The notes beneath the pieces were generated by a model, which saw only the letters and a program-made list of their open reading frames with translations, had not been told where the DNA came from and searched no databases. A stretch of DNA of 64,000 bases from Himantopus leucocephalus (Eukaryota > Chordata > Aves > Charadriiformes > Recurvirostridae): assembly GCA_003993805.1 (NCBI GenBank), contig RSEF01000003.1, positions 58,435,395 through 58,499,394 of the forward strand, read 5' to 3'. Of the stretch, positions 11,807 to 25,300 are shown in pieces (position 1 is the stretch's first letter; every line of letters begins with the position of its first letter). The position numbers and the translations under genes are program-made.

Positions 11807-12848
11807 GAATCTCATATAGTCATATGGGATTCAGATGATTGCAGCTGGTGACGTCAGGGTCATTATTTTTAACCTTTTGGGCAATTTCTGCCTGGAGCAG
11901 ACATGGATCCAGTGTTCCACAGAAAGTGCTGGCACACTTTGTGCACAGTGGCACTGGCTTGAGACTGGCGAGTTTATTCAGGAGACCGTGTGCCCTTCTA
12001 GCTCAATAAATGAGCATTTTGTATTTCCAGAAATAATATAAATTTCCCAAAGAGATGATAAATATTCTTAAGTCTGAAAAGTCTGCAATGTGGAAAGGAC
12101 TTTAAGATGCGTAGGAAAGTCCCCTGCTTCCCACGAGGCTGGCAACCAGGAGTCCCTAGAGGAAGTTCTCTGGGGTTGAGCTGTGGCTGCCCAGTTCCTA
12201 TTTGACCAAGGCAGTCAGGGACAGTCTGTTGGCTTCCTGCATCCATCAGTTGGTCATGTTTTTACTGGCTTCAACATCTCTCTGCTGGTGTTTGCCTCTG
12301 ACTGCTCTGTGTTGTTTGGGCAGACACATTAGGTCAAGGAGTTGCTTCTTGCTGACAGTGCCTGATTTGGTGCAATGAGGAACAGCTAGAGCACAGCCTG
12401 GGCTTATTGCAGCTATGGCTCCAAACCTACAGTCAACATGAAATGGGGCATAATTGCTCAGAAATTGTGGCTGACCTGCAGAATAAATCACTAGGCATCA
12501 CCTGGCCTCTGACAGCAGGCAAGTCAGAGGAACCACCCTGGAAAGGACATCAGCCCTTGTGCCTTTTCCCAGTCATGATACACATTTTACATACATATGG
12601 GCACCACAGTGCTGTCTCTCACTAAATGAAGATACAGAGACAGACCAGTCCAGCCTGAAGATCACTGACCAGGACAGCAGGCCAGCTGGTGTGTCTGGGA
12701 TCATCCAGGGCTCCAACTGCACAGATTTCAGCTGTGACAAAGAAATACACTGAATTCACAAAGATTGACTCTCCAGATCAAAATAACGAGTTCCTAGGCA
12801 GGAACAAAGACTGAGATTTCCAATGATCAAAGTAGGTGGATAAATAAG
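11807..12848. other. Intergenic sequence, no gene recognised
   Basis: There are only short, mutually overlapping open frames (up to 82 codons) on both strands. No repeat family or conserved element is recognised. Confidence 0.55.
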
Positions 12849-12900
12849 AGAATCACAGAAAACAGAGGTGGATGGATCATCTGTTTCATCCAACTGACAG
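12849..12900 (-). repeat. Possible degraded CR1 tail, - orientation
   Basis: The start gagaatcacagaa and the later ggatcatctgtttcatccaac resemble the reverse complement of a CR1 tail (attctatgattct preceded by the 'ggttggaactagatgatct' block). It is decayed and lacks the middle part, so confidence is limited. Confidence 0.42.
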
Positions 12901-13049
12901 CCCAGGACATCCAGGACAGAGCTATTGCTGTCAATATCGTAGCGAGTTGGAATTAATTCGATGCAAGGCAGGCAGATGAGCAGAGAGCCAGACTTGGAAG
13001 AGTTAAACCTCAGGATCAGCCAGGCACTCAGAAGATTTACTGTAGGTGG

Positions 13050-13135
13050 AATTTCATTACACAGAGAAACTCATGGCTAGAATAAGCTGCCAAAGGAAAC
13101 AATAGAAGCTACTATCTTACTTTAAAGACTTAAGA
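13050..13135 (+). repeat. Possible ancient CR1/L3-like fragment
   Basis: The stretch with cacagagaaactcatggc and agaataagctgccaaagg resembles old CR1 copies in the segment 'ctggaacaggctgcccaggga'. The similarity is weak and by eye only. Confidence 0.3.
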
Positions 13136-13259
13136 AAATATTTAAAAGAAATAAATATTTGGTAGTACATCTGCCATCTCAAAGGATACCTAGTTTCCTT
13201 TCATCCCTACAGTGTTCTCCATTCCCGCTGCAGGATATTTCTCCTCATTGCACTGCTAA

Positions 13260-13284
13260 TTCTTTTTTTTTTTTTCTTTTTTTT
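13260..13284. repeat. Poly-T tract
   Basis: There are two T runs split by one C. On the - strand this is an A-rich tract, but no retrocopy or SINE body is recognisable next to it. Confidence 0.8.
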
Positions 13285-16200
13285 AGGCTTAAAAGCAGCA
13301 TCTGCTACATTTTAAGTTGGTTCTCTATGCTCACCCAAGCTACCATTAGTCCCAATCCCAGCAGTACAGATACAGAAGCAGCTTTACTCCGCCTTTTGGG
13401 CTCTCCTCAGCTCGAGGATGAAGAAAATGGCTGTGTCACCCCTCAGGCTATATGTCAGCAGGCTCAGAGCTTCTCTACTCATTGCCTAGCAGCTATGGAA
13501 CACAGGGCACCTCGTCATCTTGCTCCAGGCTGGAGAATATGCTGACACTTAGCTGTCCCTCTCTGCTTTCAATTTGACCTGTAATACTGGTGTTTGGCTT
13601 ACTTGTTTTGCTGACAGTCAGCGCATAAGGCATTTTGTGGGACCATGAAGGAAGACCTTCTAAATTTCTAACCTCAGCTGCGACAGCAAGAAAGAGTTAA
13701 AAAAAAAAATAAGTTCTGAATTTGGAAGTTATGATTAATTTCTGTGTGGGGAAGGAGAATTATACATGTATTAGTTTCACCATGTGAGAAACATATTTTT
13801 GCCATTACCTAAGTAATGAAGCTCCAAGGACAAGAAAAAGGAACTTGGAAGCCCTATTTTTCCCATTTTGATCCAACAGCAGCGGGGGTCGGAGCCTGTT
13901 ATAATGAAGAGTTACTAAGAGGTTTTTCTACTTGTCAGCTTTCTGACAACTCTTGAATGTGGTAAAGGTGGGCTAACAGATGATTAGTCACCACCTGCCT
14001 CTAACAAACAAGTTCTCTTCAGTAACTCATGTGAAATGTTTAACTATGAATAAACTCATTTAAAGCGCCAGCTCTCCCGAAGACCATCTGATGGCAATCC
14101 GGCTCTGTTCCTCTTCCCAGGAGGTGTCTTGAGCACTGTCCCATGGCGCAGGTCCACAGCTACATGCTCCAGTCCTGAGTGCCTCTAGATGAGAGCGAGG
14201 AGAAAGCCAGGGGAAGAGGCACATAGAGCAGTTTATGCTCGGTTCATAACAAGCATTTTGCATTTTGCTTCGTGTCCCATTAGGCATATTTGGACAATAC
14301 AAGGACACTGGGTGTAAGGACCTGGACACCATTGCTTGGCCCCAAGCTGCTTCTCCCGGCAAGGGGAGCACATGCATCCCAACAGCAGTATGACAGCCAC
14401 AGCTGGAACACTGCCTGCGGCTGTCCTTCACTGCTACACCTTGTTTCTTGAACGGTACAAGGAGCTTCAAATTCCCTTCCTGCATGTGTTTGTGCTAGGT
14501 GTGTTTCATATATACATGTTATGAATTGGAACAACAGAAATAATAATATGTATTATTTTATTACCCACTTATTCCCTTTAATTCCTCCTCTCTTCTACCA
14601 TTTTAATTGAGTTCACACCCTTGTACTTTCAGTCCACTACTCTTCTTGCCTTCTTTCTCCTATCTCCTCTATTTAGACTCAGCAGTCCCACTGTATGTGC
14701 CAACATCAGCATATATTTTGGCCCCAATGGCTAACAATGAATTCATAGAGCACCTGCACATGTACTCATACACACACACAAAAGTATGGCAAGGTATAAC
14801 AAAAAGGAACCTGATGTTCTGAAGGAGTCAATGCATGTCTTTAGACTTCTCTGGCAGAAAATGGTTCCCTAATTTGTTACAATACTTGTCTAATAGTAGC
14901 AGGTAGTCCAAAAGCCAACCCACGCAAAACACCGCAGTCTGGGCTGCTGGTACCTAAAGTAATTCTTATGCATATTGTGCCTTGGGCTGTATTCAAAACT
15001 GAGTTTGGCAGCATCCCTTTATCATTTAATTTGGAGTGCCTCATTCCTTTTCTCTGCTGGACTTGTCTTCTAACACGTTTCATAAATATACTGGGCACCA
15101 AGGGAAAGTTGGCAACACTCATTCAAAAGATCAGCTTGAAGAGAGAGCTGAAGATGATAATTGATGCCTCTGTAAGATGATGAAGAAAAGGCCTGAAGAG
15201 CAAACATGATGACGAACAAAGTAGTAAGTGGAATTAGCTGTAAAACTTGCAGTTTAGTTGCAGTGGTTGAGACATCGATGCACCACCCTGCACAATGATG
15301 GCACGATGACTTCCATCCTCATTCATCTAAGGATTGAGGCAAATGTTACTTTTCCCCCTTCACTGGGAGGTGGAATCCCTGCTGTCTTCTGGCAGGGGCC
15401 TATGTTCCCTTCCACATCATCCTGAAGTGTGATCGCGGGCTGTCTGTTATGTTTCTACTTACCTGTTAAAAAATAGATTTTGTGTAATGCTTTCCTTTTT
15501 AAGGAGCTGTGGGATGAGCCAGCAGGCTGCTAGATAAACACCCAGATCTATACTTGAGAGATCTAAATGGAGGGAGAGACAATATTGTAATTCAACTGTT
15601 AAACCAAAGATTGTACGCATAGCATTAGCTGAGACATTTTCCCAGGTGAGAGAAAAAAATTCCTAAGCATAGGTACCATTAAAAGAATTCACATAGTAAG
15701 GTAAAAGCAACACAAGTTTCTGGAAAACAGGCAGACCAGAACCAACATTGTAATTGTAATAGAGACTCATATCCAGGTGAGTCACAGAGAGTTTTAGACC
15801 TTTTGAAAATAAGATACATTTTAGAAAGGCAGATCACTCCATTGAATGTATATTTATTCATCTGACACTGGGCAGGAAGGGGTCTGCCCCTCATCAGTCT
15901 GAATTTTGGTTGTCTCCCATTCAGTTCTCCCGTCTTTTCCTATATGATGCTGAACAGAAAACCACCTTCAAGGTGTTCACTTCACAGTTTTCAAGGGTCA
16001 TATGGTTTCACTTAGATAAAAAGGCGAGGTGATTTACATGGGACAAGCAAGTATCAAACACGCTCGTTGCACCAATGCCAATTCCTTTTGAAGTACAAAA
16101 TCCCACATCTGCTGTTCTAAGTTTCCACATCTGCTGGAGGCTGGAAGAGTGTTTTCAGATCATAAAGGAGAGTGAATCAGCTAAAGAAGAGCAACTCGCA

Positions 16201-19200
16201 TCCTTTGGCAAAGGCTATAGGTGCAGGGTGGGTGGAAGTGGGGGGAAGGGGCAGAAAGAGTCATACAAATTTCTCCACCAAGCCTGTTTCTATGCTAGCC
16301 CAGTCCCTGGAGCACCGCCCCATGAAATACAGTTTGCCATCCATTTTCTGGGGAGCACACTTCTTTGATTCCCACAGAATTGTAAGCTAAAAACTTGATG
16401 GTACAATTTTGTCTTCACGCAAAAGATCATCTTTCTCTATAAAGAATATTTTCAGTACTTTTTGTATTCAGTTGTATTATAGAGTGGGGTTTCTGGCTGC
16501 TAAACTGGGCTTTGCTGTCTCTGTTTAAATTCCGCAGGATGATTTATTTGTGAACAATCCATGTTGCATCCGTTTTATGACACATTGGGGCCGTTATTCG
16601 TTTAAAAGGCTTTGCTTCCAGTTTTGCCCCCAGATAAGCAGACACAGTTGCCATTGAACTGGAAGGGCACATGAAAATCACACGATCCTGACACCCACTT
16701 TCCTGTAGTCCATCCCCCATCATCTGATACAGGACAGCCAAACAACGGTTGAGTCCGCTCAGAGATTAATCCACTCTTGCTTTAACAGGCAGAATATCCT
16801 GGGTAGCTTTTTCTGAGACTGGATTTTGTATTTTCTAATACAGAAAAAAAGTAATCCATCCTGATCAAAGAGATGAAGTAGCCTTCCTTGCACTAGTTAA
16901 AACCTTTTAATTTGCTGATTTGCTGAAAGATTCACAGATATGCCAGATAACATCCAGGGTCACAGGAAGGGTCTACAGAACCATCTTCGAAAAGATGCAT
17001 TAAATAAAACAATGAGGTACCTTCAGTGCTGGTGAGGGAGAATAATTTGTGCTTCTGCAAGCAAGAATAGCTTGCAGAGTGAAAGAGTAGCCAAAAGAGG
17101 GGAAGGAAGAAGTAAAGGAAGAAAACCTCAGCTACACGAGAATCCACAAAAGCTGTGCAGTTTATGGACACATGACAATTGCTACAGAAATGACAATTAT
17201 ATTCAGATTACCAATGATGCTTTCAACTATAAAGCCCTCACCTCATTCCTGATGTCAGCAAACTCATTATGACAGAAGGCAAAGAATTTGGTCAAACAAA
17301 TATAAACTATCATGTTGTCCTTCTCTACCAATACTCCCAAGAAAAAACTAAAAAAACCCAATGCAACAATCTGCATAATGTCTTTGCTCTCCTTTCTCAC
17401 TAAGAGTGAAAACTTCATGGAAGATATAACAAGTCTGCAGAAAACCTTGAAAAAAGAAATAAAATTCAGAATTTCTTTATATTCTATACATTAATTGAAC
17501 TAGATGAAGAGGAAGAATAGAGGAAAAGAGTGCGTTTTGTTGAAGGTAAAGGAAGGAAAAACCCTTATTCTAAAGTAATTATAGTTTGCAGGTCTGAAGT
17601 CATCATCATTTTGATGTTTCTGACCTGAAATGGTACAGCTCAGCTGGTTGACTGAAACCAATACTACCTCAAGCAGAGCTAAAGTCCATTATTATTGTTG
17701 TTAATTAATTACTTTTGGTTTAAAAAGTACTTAATGTATTTTCTCTCTTTCTTTACAGTTAGAATATCCAAAGGGATTTCATGTTTCCATTAGAAATGTA
17801 ATTTTCTTCAAGTGCTTTTCATGTCCTAAAAAGTATTGCAGGAACTTAAAAGTAGCCACTAGATGAGTCCAGGAGTCACAGCTAATATCTCTGAGCCTAA
17901 CCCAAAGCCACAGACTTCAGCCATTTTGCATCAGACTGTGTAAAAGGACAGATCAGGATGAAAGAACTCTAACCTAATCTAAAAGCTAATGTTCACTGAA
18001 TCTAATGGACTCTACACAGCCTTATATTCTTACTTGTATTGCTATACTCAAAAATAAAATAAAACAATGCATGTGCTAGAATTCAGAGCTCTCTTTGGTC
18101 TTCAGCACCCCAATATGCTATATGCAGTACACAAAGGTAATGAATGCCCGGTCCTTGACACTGTTTAAATGACATACCTATATTAAAAGGGTGCAATTCA
18201 CCTCAATGCTTCTGAAAATTACCAGAAAACTGCCCAGAGGTGACAAACATGTTAATGAGCTCATTTTATTTCTTTTTGCTGAAAGTCTCTGCGAAGCTGA
18301 TTCAAAGCAGTGTTCTCCTCCACAGGGCCAGTTTGCACAACAGTGGTCCAAATTGGATGTTATGCAATTCCTAAAGCATCCATGTTCCCCAAAGAAAGCT
18401 ACTTTTTGCCTTTTCTGTTAGTTTGCAGGGGTGTTCAGCATGGTGAGGGAAAGATTTCTTGTTCTTGAACTAGGAGTAACAAGGTGATGCATCTGTGCTA
18501 TGGTAAGACATTTTCATGGTATTTCTTTCAGTAAAGAAACAGGAGGATGGAGAAAAAATATTTTTATTAAAAAATCAGTGTTCAAACCAAGCCAGGTAAG
18601 TAGTGATGGACCAAGCAGCAAGTTCTTGGTGGCTTTTCAGAGAGCTTTAAAATCAGCTCAATTTATTATTGTGCATGTAGCCTACACAATTGTAGCGAGG
18701 CATCGTCAGCTCAAAAGCCAGTTTAATGACCCAGAGGAGAGACCCTTTTAGAGGTGAGCGGCTGGCTGGAGGGAGCTGGGGAAAGGGGATTAGTGGAGAG
18801 ATCTGCTTTTCCCCCTGCCTTGCTATAGCTGTTTTGTGGATCAATGGAAAACCTGCTTCCAGTTTTGCCAGTTTGTCATTTGTCAACCGAAGTAAACAGA
18901 CCATTTAAAGAAACGTCATTGCATCGCAGGAGCCCAGGACTCATTCTGTTCTGCTAGCTCTTGCCAATGCCAAGATTAACACCTGTGGTAGGAAAAGTAA
19001 CATAACTGCTAATGCTGTGTGTTGGCACTCTCACCAGCCCAGGACAGGCTCTCGCTCAGTATAGCCAAGTGCTCTCTCTTTCCCCCATCTCCTTCTCCCC
19101 AGGAAGGAGAGATTTTTAAAGGTTCGGAGGTAGATGAAGACCTTCAGCTAGCACAAACTGCTGTGGCTTCTCTGACTTTTGACACAAGCTAAGGAAATGG

Positions 19201-22040
19201 TGCCAAGAGCAAAGAGTTATTTTCTGTAGGGAAGCAGGAGAACATAAATTTAATTCTCACACTCTGTTCCACTGATGCTGGCATGTGCAGCCACTGCTGA
19301 GTGACTGCTGTTTACGTGTCCCACTTCCAGCTGGTTTTATGAGCATATGTTATATCTACAGATCTGTGTAGGGAGCGGAAACAAAGACACTATGGAGTGA
19401 TCTGTCTTCATCGACTGGAGAAATGCTTAAAATAAGCTCTTTTTACACATGGAATCAGAACTGTGCCAGTGCTGAGGAATGAGTTTTACAGGCAAATTTG
19501 GGGACCAAAGGGGCACTGCTAGCAGTGAAACCAGAGCAGTTCTGTTTGGGGTGGTGGAGCAGAGCAGGGATGTCCTAACTCTGCCTTGTCAGGAGCCCAG
19601 GTCCTTCCATGGAAATCTCCTCTCCATCACTTCACTATGGGCAGAAAGGACTGGAAGGTGTGGAGGAAACCTTGAAATGCAGTATCTGCCAGGGCGGAGA
19701 CCTGCTACACCCTGCGGCTTGCTGTGGGAGCGTGCTGTCCCCAAAGCCCACGCAAACATCAGAGCTCGGACAGTGTCTTTACGTGACCTCCCCACGGAGC
19801 TGCAGGTGGGCCTGGGAGAAAAGCACTTTCATATTCTCTGTGGTTGTGAGCAGCCATCAAAGAGGAAGGTATTCTGCCTCTTTCCAAGGTCTGTTTTTCT
19901 GCAGAAAAAGTGCCAGTCAGACCCTCACAAGTTACATCAGCCTTTTTTCTTTCCCAAGCATTTTGTTACACTAGCTAGTAACAGGATCACTTAAAATTTC
20001 AAAATGTTTCATGCAGAAAGGAAACCTTTTGTTTTCAGTGCTGTTTGTCAGCAACTGGTTACTCTTTAGTGTGAACATTTGATTTATATTGTGACAGCAT
20101 GAAGCACTCAGTGGAAAATAGGTAACTCACTTAGGATAGTTCATTTAAGATACAAGAGATCCTGCATACCTTGATAAATCCAGATCAGAAGTTCCCATAC
20201 TTCTTCGGTTCTTATTCCCCAAAATCAGCTTCACAGGGACACAGACATAAATCTTACAGCAGAAAATGGTCTTTATGTTGAGTTCCAACAGTTGAAGACC
20301 ACCACTGCAAAGCTTTACTAGAATAAGGACTAAGTCCTGCTATCTGATATCCAGCAGATTTTAGGAAGGAGCTTAGCTGAACTTATATACCAATGACCGG
20401 CTTTAATATTTTTGAGTAGGCACATAAGGCACATTTTAACCCATTCTTCTCCCCCGCTCCCAACCAGTGCAAATACTTTCAAGCTTTTCTTACCCAGAGC
20501 TAGCTCAGGATTCTGAGGAGAGCTAGTGAAATGATTCATTGGGCAAAAACTCAAATGTAAATGCCTTCCTTTAGGATGGATTTACAAATACAGCCAGGGA
20601 ACAGTATTCAAATTCCCAAATCAGTGCAGGAAAAGAGTGCAAGGGAAGGCAAAGAGGCAGTTGCTGTTTTCTGACCTTTCTTTCCACTTGGGGGAAAAAA
20701 AAAACTTCAATGCTTCCAAAAGTCACAGAACTCCCACTCTCTATTCAGACGATTAACGTAAGAACTGTTCTGACATATGTAGAGAAAACTTGCCAGATTT
20801 ATCTTCTGTACCTTTCTAGTAATTGCTTCCAGTTATGTAGCATGGCTGCAGTGTCTTGAAAATGAAGTCAAAAGAAGTGATCAATTAAAAAAAATCCTCT
20901 CTAGTTACAGAATCCTCTTGCAGTAAGATTCATATGTCCTTTAAAATCAACCCAGACAAATAAAAAACCTGATCTAGGACTTTCTCCAAAGACCTTTGAA
21001 ATCCCATAGTCAGGGCCTTACAGTCTGAAATGCTTTCCCATACTTAGCGTCTTTTCCTTCTTCTTAGGAACAACTCCAGCATTTCTGTCTACACCTGCAA
21101 TTATCTGAAATAAAGTTCAACATGGAAAACTCATCTAGAGGAGAAGTATGTGTTTAAAATATCCAACTCAGGTCATTCAAACACCAAATTTATATTCTTT
21201 AATATAATTATATAGTCACAGGGGACCAGACTTTCAAGCTACTTTTAGGCATTTACAGATCAAAAGATCTTTCAGAAAACCCACCTGGCATCCAAATGCC
21301 TCTAAAAATGGACTCTGGCATATGTTTTTCAGTGAGCATGGAGGTGATGCTTTTGCCAAGCAAGGGGAGAAACCAAGGGCTCAACTTTCTAGTGCCCATA
21401 ACTGGCTTTTTCCAATGAAATGCATCTAAGCCAGAGGTTCGCAGTGACAGAAACCAGCTATCAACCTCAGATACATCAGCATTAGACCGTAGCTCAGTAG
21501 AGCTTAACTCTGAAAGACGATACATCTGTTAAACATCTTGGCGTATCTGAAAAGCTGGCTGAGATTGTATTCCTTGAATCAGCTTCTAGGTACTCATCTT
21601 GAGGCTCTTTTAACCCAGTCTGGGCAGCACTCTGAATATAGGTCATCTTCAATGAGATATGCTCAGATATTCAGTAATCTGACGGCAAGATGTGGACCAA
21701 AGGGAAATAACATATCCTGCATTTCTCAATACTTACTAGGAAGGAAAACAAAATACTTTGGAACTCTCTAGTGTTCATGTACTTCTTCTCTTTTCTTCCT
21801 TTTTCACATACAACTTGCATGTAAAAATGTGAGCTGACATTCTCCCATGCTTCAGGATATGAATTGTCTGTTTACAGACTTGGAAAGAAAGTTCCTCTAA
21901 CAACAGTTATATGTAACTATCCTCTGTTGGGTTTCTTGTGCTGGGATCTGATAGTGTTTAAAAATATGGATGAAGGGGAAATTCAAATTGTAACTGCTCA
22001 ACAGTCGTAGTTTGTGACCAAGGAATAATCTGGCATGGAG
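13285..22040. other. Intergenic sequence, no gene recognised
   Basis: About 8.8 kb with no recognisable exon, RNA gene or well-preserved transposon. The longest open frames are 14060-14485 (-) and 19479-19994 (+, 171 codons). Both have competing frames of similar length and no family signature. A small (AC) run lies at about 14770-14780. AT-rich stretches with TTAATTAATTA-like words occur near 17700. Confidence 0.6.
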
Positions 22041-22293
22041 GGCAAGGGTGTCCGCTGCAGAACAGGTTAAATTGGCTGGAAGAAGGAATGCCAGAGCCAG
22101 AATGACTTCATGTAGAGGAGTGAGGTTTCCCTTGGTGCTGAGATCAGAAACAGCCACAGGATTGTCTTGTAGCAATCCTGGAATGCGAGTGCTGAGGGAT
22201 CACCTTTGGGCAGCAGAGCTGGGCTGGGCGATGGACAACACCGGGCTGAGGCGCTTGATGCTGATGCTTACAGGATTGCTGCTGGTGCAAGCG

Positions 22294-22319
22294 TATATAA
22301 GGTATCGGCTGGTGACTCA
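22294..22319 (+). promoter_or_regulatory. TATA-like box with nearby AP-1 site, weak promoter candidate
   Basis: TATATAA at 22294-22300 sits in a locally GC-rich context, and a perfect AP-1/TRE word (TGACTCA) lies at 22313-22319. The spacing would place a start near 22325. No conserved downstream exon is seen, so this may be chance or part of an old LTR I cannot identify. Confidence 0.2.
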
Positions 22320-25300
22320 TCTTTGCAGGCTCCTTGTAGATACACTTATGGTGGTAGGACTCCGTCCAATGCATTGTTCATCAGATCTTTACACCTAAGC
22401 ACAAACTTGTGATTAACTTGCCTCAAGGGGAACAGTAAAAATTCCCCAGTAGGTGGACACAGGACTTGTCCAGTTTAACAACTCACATCTTCCTAGTCAC
22501 CTGATGGTCCTCTGACCCAGCAATGCCCTTCTCTGCACCGCCTTGCATACTCTGATGAAAAACTAGTGTTACTTAATCTTTGCATACCTACCTATATTGA
22601 AACCATATTCCATTCCAAGTATTTTTACAGTGCTTAGTTAAAGCATACAACCGGGAAAAAAATTTCTTGATGAAAAATATGGGGAACTCATTAGGTTTTG
22701 ACCATCAACCCATTTGATTTTCCACACATAAACCACTATATTGCTCATTTCTCCAGAAGAGAACTTGAGCTGAGAGCCCTTACATCAACCACAAGCAACT
22801 TGTAGAGGACAGGTGAAATCCTGGTCCTGCAACCTAAGCAAAAACTTACACTGTGTCAGGGAGGCCAGAACGTTACCTATTATTTCAGCTTCCATAGAGG
22901 CACCAGTCAACAAGTCTTTCTTTTTGCTCTCTATTGGGATTTTTACACCAGTTTTCATGACTGTGCCTTTAATGTTCAGGGCAGAAAATGATACCTAAAT
23001 GCAAGAGAGAGTGAACTAAGGGGATTTTACACTACAATACAGACTCTGTACTCTTTCCCAATATCACTGCTTTCAAGCCCATCCCAGGATGAATTAAATA
23101 CCACTTAATTACATATCTCTCGTCTGTGGAAAAGGCCAGGAACCACAGTGGTACATGTCAAAGAGACTGCACAAGCACCATCTTTAGGAGCTGCCTAGGA
23201 TCAGTCAGTAGGAAGCACCAGGCAAACCTGCTGGCAGGATTTAGGATAGCTGAATGTGGCCCTTCGTAACACAAAGCTAGAAGTTGCCTACTTAGCTTTC
23301 AAAGGGAGTAAAAAAGGGAGATGTAGACTCTAGAAAATTCACAGATCAGCTTGCTTATCTGAATTTTGTGACACAAACAGGTCCTTAGTCTTTGGGAGCT
23401 GGGACTAGTGAAACCTCTGCTACCCATGTAGTCATGTGTCTGTGCTAGAGTAAAAGGAGTCAGATGTCGTAATGTATTACATTACTGCAAGATTTCCATC
23501 TTGCTATCAAACCTGTTACCAAAACTAGATGTACACAGATTGATTTTTTTTTGTCCTTCATTACAGGGAGCTGGGAGAGACCAAAATGAGCAAAGTATAT
23601 GTATTTAGACAATATAAGCTAAAAGCTCAGACCTGCAGTAACTCAGTTGCTTGCAGTTGTCTACTCAGGCTCTTGGGTATGATGACACATGTTATTAAGC
23701 CAGGGAAACTCACTATGGTATGCTGGTAATTGAAATTAGTGTCCAGGATATACACTAATGTAACAAAAATCTTAATAACAGTTTCATTTATTTTGTTGGA
23801 GTCATTTAAAGAAAGGACACGCCACATCTGCTGTCTAGCTGTGCAGAAGAGCCAGCAAGCAGGTGGGTCTGTCCCCAGTGGGACTACTGCTGGTGTAGTG
23901 CAACTACATTCTGGTGACAACAAAAACATGGGGAGGTTGGTGTGGTGTTAAAGAACTTTTTCAACACAGATGTATAAAGGCATAAATTGATGATTCCAAA
24001 GTGATTCAAGTGAAGTATCTCAAACATTTGAAGAAGGCCATCCCCTCAGCTTTTTCTGTATGTGACAGGGTAATTTTGGTTGAGTTCTTTATATAGAAGG
24101 TAACATCTTAAGCCTATCACTTGTAACTATCTGCTGGTGACTCTGTTGCCTCTGCTGCCATGACCATATCTTCATTGCAGAGTTGAACCACTTGCTGCTG
24201 AACCATTTGCCTTGCAGTTACTGCCTTTTGGGCTGGCCTGGCTGGAGTGAGAGCACACAGTGAAATAACACCTGTACTACGCACAGCAATTGGCTTGCCA
24301 TGCAGAGAGATTGGATTAGCAGCTGGGGAGCTGAGCTAATAAACTGTAGCTAATGTTCCCTTGTGAGCCCACTAATTTGAGTTTAAAATGCCACCCTGCT
24401 GAATTAAGGGGCTTGTGTATAGAAGGGATTTGTGATGGTAGCAACACGCAGGTTATAACAGCAAATAACCCTCTGGCTGTTATTATGACCTTTCAACCTC
24501 TGATAAAACATACCATTAATAAATGGTATAAGGTTATAAAATTATCTAAACTAGAGACGATGTGATACGCTTGTCTGAGTGTCACTCAGAGTCTAGGAGA
24601 AGGAAGGAGGAAGTGCCTTTACACCGTTGTTAGATGTCTCCAGATGTGCAGCTAGCTTGGGAAAGAAAGGCGGCTCAGCATCCACTGTCAGTTGAGGCAC
24701 AGCCCCATCTGCACCAGCCTCTCTGTCCCAAACACCACAGAGCCACTGTGACAGCCACCACCTCCTTCTTATGTGCCTCAGACACAAGAAGTCTGAAGAT
24801 GAGAGCCACAGGATTACTCTTCTGGCCTTTTCCTACCCTAGAAACCCTACACTTATGCACGAGCACAAAGAGGCTTTTCCAAAAGCCTGTTTGAACATCT
24901 AAGTCTCCTTATACATAGCAAAGCCAATTTTTAATACTGTTCTCTATAACTGGGGCCAGAAATACTTCTGTCTTCCAGGACCAGAAGTGAATGCCAGAAG
25001 GCACTAAGAGTTTTACCTCTGGGATGCATTGACGATCCAAGTTTCGCTTTACGTTAAACCAGAAGACAAAGTCCCATAGGACTATTCAAGCCTACGCAAT
25101 GCAACAATACACAGTATATAGAGCCCTGAACCGATGCCAACTGAGTCCACAACAGAAGCGGAGCACGGTACTTGTGGCAGCCTGCCGCGATCCCCCACTG
25201 ACATCGCAGTGCTGCACTAGCACAGCAGCTTCCAGACCCAACCTAGCACCAGCCCCACCACTTTGGGCCAGGACCAGGATGCAAAGGATGCAAAGGATTC

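Noticed and set aside
19479..19994. 171-codon open frame, among the longest in the intergenic region
   Set aside because: An overlapping 121-codon frame (19609-19974) competes, composition is mixed, no domain is recognised and no splice context is clear.
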